The notes under the pieces: model-generated
Told to the model about the DNA's origin: nothing
Database searches by the model: none
Seen by the model: the letters and a program-made list of their open reading frames with translations, nothing else
NCBI GenBank assembly: GCA_027297825.1
Contig: JAPUHH010000136.1
Coordinates: 1-12,564 of the forward strand
Source of the DNA: Gammaproteobacteria bacterium
GTDB lineage: Bacteria; Pseudomonadota; Gammaproteobacteria; UBA4575
Direction: 5' to 3'
Length of the DNA: 12,564 nucleotides
Shown here: positions 7,122 through 12,564 of the stretch, piece by piece
Numbering within the stretch: the first letter of the stretch is position 1
How the letters are laid out: every line of letters begins with the position of its first letter
Position numbers and translations under genes: made by a program

Positions 7122-7619
7122 TTAACTTATTTGCTCAACCAACTGAGAAATCGCTGCAAGAGTAGCCTGTTTTCGTATCGAATCTCGATCGCCTTTAAAT
7201 AAATAATGTGTAACCTCTGGATCCTGTTTTAACCTGGCAATTGCAATATAGACGGTACCCACCGGTTTATTCACACACCCCCCATCAGGCCCAGCAATGC
7301 CAGTGATCGATACAGATATATCAGCAGCACTATTGCGCAGTGCACCCAACGCCATTTGCTCGGCAGTTTTCTTGCTTACTGCTCCATGCTCATCCAACAC
7401 TTTAGCTTGCACACCTAACAAACGAGTTTTTGATGCATCACTATACGTCACAAAACCACATTCAAACCACTTTGAGCTGCCGCGTATTGCCTTAAAGAGC
7501 TGTGCAAGCATCCCCCCCGTGCAAGATTCGGACGTTGCCAATGTAAGTTGTTGATCCTTCATAAGCCGTGCAAACATTAGCACTAACGGTTGAGTATTTG
7601 AGGAACAAGAACCAGACAT
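7122..7619 (-). CDS. pncC: nicotinamide-nucleotide amidohydrolase (CinA C-terminal domain type)
   Basis: Deamidates nicotinamide mononucleotide to nicotinic acid mononucleotide in the pyridine nucleotide cycle; often annotated cinA or 'competence/damage-inducible protein'. The 165 residues cover only the amidase domain, as in E. coli PncC, without the N-terminal MoaB-like domain of long CinA. Visible motifs are ATSESCTGG (28-36) with the probable catalytic Ser at about 32, ISVSITGIAGPDGG (101-114), KPVGTVYIA (118-126) and FKGDRDSIRKQA near the end. The codons for Thr-Gly-Gly include a run of seven G (7512-7518 as C on the plus strand), in frame. The ATG lacks an evident Shine-Dalgarno. It is divergent from mutS across 53 bases and heads the minus-strand block toward recA. 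Confidence 0.95.
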   Translation of the reverse strand: MSGSCSSNTQPLVLMFARLMKDQQLTLATSESCTGGMLAQLFKAIRGSSKWFECGFVTYSDASKTRLLGVQAKVLDEHGAVSKKTAEQMALGALRNSAADISVSITGIAGPDGGCVNKPVGTVYIAIARLKQDPEVTHYLFKGDRDSIRKQATLAAISQLVEQIS

Positions 7620-7672
7620 TTGGAGTGCGATTTTCTACTGTCTAAAATATTTTTCTTCGTTAGACTGCCACT

Positions 7673-10226
7673 ATGATCGCACGCCCCCCCATAAAACACA
7701 CCCCTATGATGCAACAATATTTACGCATCAAGGCAGAATATCCGGACATGCTGTTGTTTTACCGTATGGGTTATTTCTTCGAGTTATTTTTTGAAGATGC
7801 AAAACGCGCGGCTCAGTTACTTAACCTTACACTAACTTCTCGCAATAAAAATTCCGTTAATGAAATTCCGATGGCAGGCGTTCCTGTTCATGCTACGGAA
7901 AACTACTTAGCAAAATTACTACGTTTGGGTGAGTCGGTCGCTATTTGCGATCAAATCAGCGGCCCAGCAACCGACAAAGGCTTGGTCGAACGCAAAGTTA
8001 CACGCGTCGTCACGCCGGGTACCGTTATAGAAGACGAGTTGCTGCAACCTAGTAGAGACAATTATTTGTTAGCAGTCTACCCTGCCCGTCAAGAAGTAGG
8101 GCTTGCTTACTTAGATCTAAGTTCTGGTCGCTTTATATTACAAACTTGCCACTGCATAGAAGAATTTGAAAGTGAATTAGCTGTATACAACCTGCAGAAA
8201 TTTTAGTTACAGAAGATACGCAACTTTACATTAATGAAAAATACACAATAAAACACTTGCCCACCTGGCATTTTGAATACCAAAGCGCAGCTACCGCTTT
8301 ATGCAAACAATTTAGCACTAAAGATCTAAGTGGCTATGGCTGCCAAGAGCACCCTTTAGCCATTGCCGCAGCAGGAGCCGTGCTGCAGTTTGTTAAAGAC
8401 ACACAAAAATCTGCATTGCCACATATTGATGGTTTAAAAGTTCACCATAAAGATGACTATCTACTCATCGACACAGTATCGCGCAACAATCTTGAAATTG
8501 AAAAATCCACACATGGAAAAACCCAACACAGTCTCATTGGAGTTTTAGATAAAACTGCCTGTGCGATGGGTGCACGCTGTTTACGCACATGGTTAAACCA
8601 ACCTACACGTGCACAAACAACATTACTAAAAAGACACGCCGCTATTGCTGAGCTTATCCATGTTAATGACTATACAGTTCTGCATGATTTACTCTCGGAT
8701 ATTAACGACATAGAACGAATACGCAGTCGTATTGCCTTGCAAACTGCACAACCGAGAGACCTGGATGCATTGCGTCGAACCTTGGAATTAATCCCATGTA
8801 TTCAACAAGCGCTAACTAAATATAACAGCGAGCTACTATGCAACTCCTTAGATTTACTAAATGGGCATGAACAACTTGCATCTATTCTAACCAATGCGCT
8901 AAATAAAGAACCACCCGCACTGATTCGAGACGGTGGCGTAATAAAATCAGGGCATGATGAGGAGCTAGATCAATTACGGAACTTAAGTAGTAATGCAAAT
9001 CAATTTCTTGTGAACTTAGAACAACAAGAAAAAGCGGCAACTAAAATATCTTCTCTCAAAGTTGCCTACAACCGTATACATGGTTATTACATCGAAATTT
9101 CCCGTAACCAAGCCAATCAAGCGCCTGAACATTATACACGCAGACAAACCTTAAAAAATACTGAGCGCTACATCACACCTGAGCTGAAGAAATTTGAAGA
9201 TGAAGTGCTAAACGCTAAAGAACGCGCACTTAAACGTGAAAAATTCCTCTATGAGCAATTACTACTGAGCTTATTAAATGAATTAAATACAATGCAACGT
9301 TGTTCGCGGGGACTAGCACAAATTGATGTATTAGCAACATTTGCAGAGCGCGCTAAATCTTTAAACTATGTACAACCAACTTTTACAGACAAAACCTGCA
9401 TCAAAATTAAACAAGGTCGGCACCCTGTAATTGAACAAGTACAACACGAACCGTTTACGGCCAATGATGTCTCGCTAGATGAGCAGCGTAAAATGCTACT
9501 CATTACCGGGCCCAATATGGGTGGCAAATCAACCTATATGCGACAAATCGCCTTGATCGCTTGGTTAGCCTATACCGGTTGTTATGTTCCTGCCGAGGCG
9601 GCCAAACTTGGGCCAATTGATGCCATTTACACGCGCATTGGCGCATCCGATGATTTGAGCACCGGTCGCTCCACCTTCATGGTTGAAATGACCGAAGCGG
9701 CAAACATCCTAAATAATGCATCCGATAAGAGTCTCGTTCTTATGGATGAAGTTGGTCGTGGCACCAGTACTTATGATGGCCTATCGCTTGCTTGGTCATG
9801 CGCAGAACATCTAAGCATGGTAAACCAATCTTTCACTTTGTTTGCTACGCACTATTTTGAACTCACACAACTACCTGAATCTTTCCGCAATATTCATAAT
9901 GTGCATATTGATGCCATTGAACATAATGATCGAGTAATATTTTTACATGCAGTAAAAGAGGGCCAGCAAATCAAAGTTATGGTTTGCAAGTTGCACAACT
10001 CGCAGGCATTCCTAAATCTGTAATTGCAAGCGCTAAATCGAAACTTAAGCAATTAGAGTTTTCTACCAAATGGGCAGATAACATCAATACAAACGCACAA
10101 CTTGGGCTAGATCTGGAAGAAGACCTGAATCCCCCCGTGGTGGAATATTTATTGGAGATAAACCCAGATGACCTGAGCCCTAAAGAATCACTAGAAATAT
10201 TGTATAAACTCAAAGCTTTGCTCTAG
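7673..10226 (+). pseudogene. mutS: DNA mismatch repair protein MutS, interrupted by two one-base frameshifts
   Basis: MutS recognises mispairs and small loops and recruits MutL. Read as 7673-8191, 8191-9963, 9963-10226, the frame encodes 851 residues, against 853 in E. coli. In the sequence as given, translation from 7673 stops at 8206 after 177 residues. The conserved PAEIL segment appears only in the next frame, and a second shift near 9963 is needed to recover GPANQSYGLQVAQLAG and the C-terminal tail. Each shift is repaired by one extra C. All domains are otherwise recognisable: mismatch-binding domain (HTPMMQQYLRIK, F35-x-E37), connector, core and clamp (GYYIEISRNQ), ATPase with GPNMGGKST (9508-9534), GRSTFMVEMTE, Walker B LVLMDE (9733-9750), FATHYFELT, and a tetramerisation tail. 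The usual GDFYE reads GYFFE. Probably a recent pseudogene; sequence error is the alternative. Confidence 0.92.
7684..7690 (+). repeat. seven-C homopolymer at the 5' end of mutS
   Basis: Seven consecutive C residues encode Arg-Pro-Pro in codons 4-6 of mutS. The tract is in frame here. An ATG pair at 7706-7711, inside the conserved HTPMMQQY segment, could serve as a start downstream of the tract. Confidence 0.7.
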
Positions 10227-11153
10227 CTATACTCGAACTAGCTCATTCAATAGTTCACGCAAACCCTCTTCAAGCGAATGTCTTGCTGTCATCTTAAGCG
10301 ACTTATGCAGCTCAGATGCGCTTGCAGCGGAGTGTTTAATGTCTCCCTCTCTTGCCGGTTTGAATTCCTTGTCACATTTATTACCGACAATTTTTTCTAT
10401 GGTCTCAATTAGCTCCAACAAGGTAACGGTTGCACCAGTTGCAATATTTAACGCACCTTGATAATCCGAACCTAATGCTACAACATTTGCACGTGCAACA
10501 TCATTTATATAGATGAAATCTCTAGTTTGCAATCCATCACCAAAAATTGTTAATGGCTGATTTGCTTGAATCGCATTAGAAAAAAGTGCAATAACGCCAG
10601 CATAGGGTGACTTTGGATCCTGCCTTGGACCATAAACATTAAAATAGCGCATACCACATGCCGAAATAGCATATAAGCCTTTAAACAAGTCTACATATAA
10701 TTCATTAATCTGCTTCTCAAGCCCATATGGTGACTCTGGATTGAGTGACACAGTTTCATTCAGCGGCAAAGAAACTGGATTACCGTAGACCGCTGCAGAA
10801 GAAGCATAGACAAATCTCTCTACTTTATTATTCTTCGCTGCATTAAGGACATTAATAAAGCCCAAAATATTTTGTGACGCTGAATCTGCAGGGTCTTCAA
10901 GTGACTTCACTACGGATACTTGAGCAGCCAGGTGCAAACAGTGCGTTATGCCTTCCGCCGCTTCTGCCACAGCCGAGACATCGCGAATATCACCTTCAAC
11001 TACTTTAAGCTGTGGGTGCCCAAGGGGTAGATTACGCTTATCTCCAGAAGAGAAATTATCGAGCACAACCACATGTTGTTCTCGCTCCAACAAATGATCT
11101 ACGGTATGTGAACCGATAAACCCTGCTCCACCTGTCACTAGAACCTTATGCAT
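10227..11153 (-). CDS. NAD-dependent nucleotide-sugar epimerase (extended SDR, UDP-sugar 4-epimerase-like)
   Basis: Extended short-chain dehydrogenase/reductase likely to epimerise a UDP-hexose or UDP-GlcNAc at C4 for surface polysaccharide synthesis. From the ATG at 11151-11153 it has 308 residues; a TTG at 11160-11162 would add three. It shows the Rossmann NAD motif TGGAGFIGSH (about 7-16), VEGDIRD, the serine segment YASSAAVYGNP, the catalytic SPYGLEK pair (Tyr about 143, Lys about 147), RYFNVYGPRQDP and FGDGLQTRDFIYINDVA. This pattern resembles GalE and WbpP/Gne-like enzymes; the exact substrate cannot be read from sequence. The gene is convergent with mutS, stop against stop with no spacer, and divergent from fdxA. 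No other sugar genes are in view, so it looks like an isolated insertion into the mutS-fdxA neighbourhood. Confidence 0.88.
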   Translation of the reverse strand: MHKVLVTGGAGFIGSHTVDHLLEREQHVVVLDNFSSGDKRNLPLGHPQLKVVEGDIRDVSAVAEAAEGITHCLHLAAQVSVVKSLEDPADSASQNILGFINVLNAAKNNKVERFVYASSAAVYGNPVSLPLNETVSLNPESPYGLEKQINELYVDLFKGLYAISACGMRYFNVYGPRQDPKSPYAGVIALFSNAIQANQPLTIFGDGLQTRDFIYINDVARANVVALGSDYQGALNIATGATVTLLELIETIEKIVGNKCDKEFKPAREGDIKHSAASASELHKSLKMTARHSLEEGLRELLNELVRV

Positions 11154-11196
11154 ACTTTTCAATCTATTTAGCTTATATGCCTATTTTAATATCAAT

Positions 11197-11304
11197 CTAA
11201 TCGACAAACTGCGATACAGTTAAAGTCTCATCTGAATATACTATCACTTCAGAATTAATATTCTCTTCTGTAACACTTTTACCTACAATAACTAACCGAT
11301 CCAT
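11197..11304 (-). other. possible 35-codon small ORF between the epimerase and fdxA
   Basis: On the minus strand, ATG at 11302-11304 opens a 35-residue frame beginning MDRLVIVGKSVTEENINSEV and ending before a TAG at 11197-11199. AGGTG lies just before the ATG but too close for normal spacing. The frame stays open further upstream across the antisense of fdxA. It looks protein-like, and it occupies the region where the fdxA promoter should be. It may be a small peptide gene, the tail of an older gene, or chance. No family recognised. Confidence 0.2.
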
Positions 11305-11325
11305 TTCACCTAAATTTATATTCTC

Positions 11326-11649
11326 ATGACGTTTGTTGTAACTGAGCCTTGCATTAAGTGTAAATATACGGACTGTGTCGAAGTCTGTCCGGTAGACTGC
11401 TTTCATGAAGGGCCTAATATGCTGGTGATAGATCCTGAGGAATGTATTGACTGCGCGATGTGCGAAACGGAATGCCCCGTAGAAGCCATAGTCTGTGAAG
11501 ATGATTTGAGTAAAGAGCAACATGAATTTCTGCAGCTCAATGAACAATTATCAGCCAAGTGGCCGGTCATCACGACCATGAAACCTGCCCCAGAAGATGC
11601 TGAAGAGTGGGAACTGAAAGATAGTAAACGTCAATATCTAGAAGAATAA
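11326..11649 (+). CDS. fdxA: 7Fe ferredoxin FdxA ([3Fe-4S][4Fe-4S], Azotobacter FdI type)
   Basis: Small soluble electron carrier with one [3Fe-4S] and one [4Fe-4S] cluster. The 107-residue product closely follows the Azotobacter vinelandii ferredoxin I pattern: CIKCKYTDCVEVCPVDC (9-25) is followed by CIDCAMCETECP, which supplies the second cluster's cysteines, and a long C-terminal tail including EFLQLNEQLSAKWPVIT. All expected cysteines are present, plus the extra C-terminal extension typical of this subgroup. The ATG at 11326-11328 lacks a clear Shine-Dalgarno. In Pseudomonas, fdxA lies directly beside mutS; here the epimerase gene separates them. A further gene starts about 18 bases downstream on the same strand, so the two may be cotranscribed. 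Physiological partner unknown. Confidence 0.97.
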   Translation: MTFVVTEPCIKCKYTDCVEVCPVDCFHEGPNMLVIDPEECIDCAMCETECPVEAIVCEDDLSKEQHEFLQLNEQLSAKWPVITTMKPAPEDAEEWELKDSKRQYLEE

Positions 11650-11667
11650 TACTTCAGTTATTCAATT

Positions 11668-12564
11668 TTGAAACCACAAAAGCTTTTGCACATCTCTCGT
11701 AATACACACATCGTTCACTATTCAAATGATCTGTTGGATATTGCGTGCCGAGATATCCTAAAGCAGCAGCAGCATCTACTCCCAGATCTTCGCACCGTCA
11801 CAATCTTCTTATCCAACAATCTTGCGCAAAAGCCACTACTAGATAAGCTGACAAAATACGCATTCAAGCAGGGTTACCCTGCTCTACTATCTCCAAACTG
11901 CACAACGCTACGAAAATGGGCACTTTCTATGCAGGCGCCCAACAAACCTCTGCTATCACAATATGCACGAGAGCTTATTTTGGTCGATGCCATAAACCAA
12001 CAATCAAGCTTATTTGCAAACACAAACCCATGGATCATTGCTAATGAGTTGTTATCATTTTTTGATGACATGACACTCAATAATATTGATCCATTAAAAT
12101 TTCAAAACCATTTTAACCAAAACAAACTAAACGAGCATACTTCATACGCACTTAGCCAAGATGCCACACTAGTAACCACTCTGTGGCAAGCTTGGCAACA
12201 GCAGCTTTCACAAGAAAGTATGCTTGACCCGGTTGAAACTTACATTCACGCTTTGCAGCAGTCTGAATTCTCTAAACATGAAATTTTTTACAGTATCGGT
12301 CTAGACAAACTTTCAGAATGCGAATTATCTGTATTTAGAAAAATAGAAGATCAATCCCAGTTGCATCTATTTATATATGCAAGCAATGCACAGCTTTCTT
12401 CAAGACCTGATTTTGCTATCAAAGATTGCATCGATCCTAATACCAATAAAAACCATTACTCAACGAAAGAAATATCACCTTACTCAAAATTATTAGACTC
12501 TATATATATAGATAATGGGCCAAGCATACAGCAACGCGCTGAAAATTTTTCAAATGCCTACCCA
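11668..12564 (+). CDS. AddB-like DNA repair helicase/nuclease-related protein, N-terminal part
   Basis: A frame without stops runs from a TAA at 11647-11649 to the right edge, 299 codons from the TTG at 11668-11670. The first in-frame ATG is much later (11929-11931) and would remove conserved-looking sequence, so TTG is the preferred start, although no Shine-Dalgarno is visible. The N-terminal part resembles the inactivated-helicase domain of AddB and related PD-(D/E)XK repair proteins of about 850-1000 residues: a strand-turn-helix TVTIFLSNNLAQKPLLDKL, then PALLSPNCTTLRKWAL, then KPLLSQYARELILVDAI. These parallel the 'LPTRRAARALREAF', 'PRIRPLGDW' and 'LSPARRRLLLARL' stretches of that family as I remember them. 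The nuclease motif would lie beyond the window, so the assignment is tentative. It follows fdxA closely and continues the repair theme. Confidence 0.55.
   Translation, partial: MKPQKLLHISRNTHIVHYSNDLLDIACRDILKQQQHLLPDLRTVTIFLSNNLAQKPLLDKLTKYAFKQGYPALLSPNCTTLRKWALSMQAPNKPLLSQYARELILVDAINQQSSLFANTNPWIIANELLSFFDDMTLNNIDPLKFQNHFNQNKLNEHTSYALSQDATLVTTLWQAWQQQLSQESMLDPVETYIHALQQSEFSKHEIFYSIGLDKLSECELSVFRKIEDQSQLHLFIYASNAQLSSRPDFAIKDCIDPNTNKNHYSTKEISPYSKLLDSIYIDNGPSIQQRAENFSNAYP

Noticed and set aside
8186..8206. Programmed -1 ribosomal frameshifting to make full-length MutS
   Set aside because: No X XXY YYZ slippery heptamer lies in the zero frame at either junction, no supporting stem was evident, and two separate shifts would be needed. 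A one-base loss explains both more simply.
10221..10250. Bidirectional terminator between mutS and the epimerase
   Set aside because: The repeated CTAGCT elements are direct copies of a short self-complementary word, not arms of a stem, and no flanking A/T run fits a terminator.
11197..11547. 116-codon minus-strand frame across fdxA
   Set aside because: Most of it is the antisense of fdxA, which has a complete ferredoxin pattern. Only the part outside fdxA is kept, as a low-confidence small frame.

Overview
The window looks like chromosomal DNA of a moderately AT-rich gammaproteobacterium. The evidence is gene order plus protein similarity by eye. The block pncC(cinA)-thpR-recA-recX-alaS-lysC-csrA, next to mutS and fdxA, resembles what is known from Pseudomonas (recA/recX/cinA/mutS/fdxA and alaS-lysC-rsmA) and from Escherichia coli (pncC-recA-recX-alaS-csrA). 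The species cannot be named from this alone.

Layout. (1) Positions 1-553 carry no intact gene. The first 260 bases hold an unidentified reading frame on the minus strand that runs off the left edge, with visibly higher GC (about 52% over 1-180 by hand count). A second, startless 50-codon minus-strand frame lies at 308-460, and a 6-bp hairpin at 493-511. (2) Positions 554-7619 form a minus-strand block of seven intact genes, read right to left: pncC, thpR, recA, recX, alaS, lysC, csrA. The 5' part (pncC to alaS) is tightly packed and is probably one or two operons. lysC and csrA follow after gaps of about 250 and 120 bases and probably have their own promoters. (3) Positions 7673-10226 on the plus strand hold mutS, full length but broken by two single-base losses. 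(4) Positions 10227-11153 on the minus strand hold a sugar-nucleotide epimerase wedged between mutS and fdxA. (5) Positions 11326-12564 on the plus strand hold fdxA and the first 299 codons of an AddB-like repair nuclease/helicase-related protein cut by the right edge.

Functional themes are DNA repair and recombination (recA, recX, mutS, possible addB-like gene), translation (alaS), post-transcriptional regulation (csrA), amino-acid biosynthesis (lysC), NAD salvage (pncC) and electron transfer (fdxA).

The most noteworthy observation is that mutS needs two separate one-base corrections, each restoring a CCC run that reads CC here. It also carries a Tyr where the mismatch-recognition motif normally has Asp. 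Longer C runs (6-7 bases) in the same area are all in frame, which argues against simple homopolymer under-calling. I read this as a recently inactivated mutS (possible mutator lineage or early genome decay), with assembly error as the main alternative. No wholly new system, CRISPR array, tRNA, rRNA or insertion sequence was recognised.
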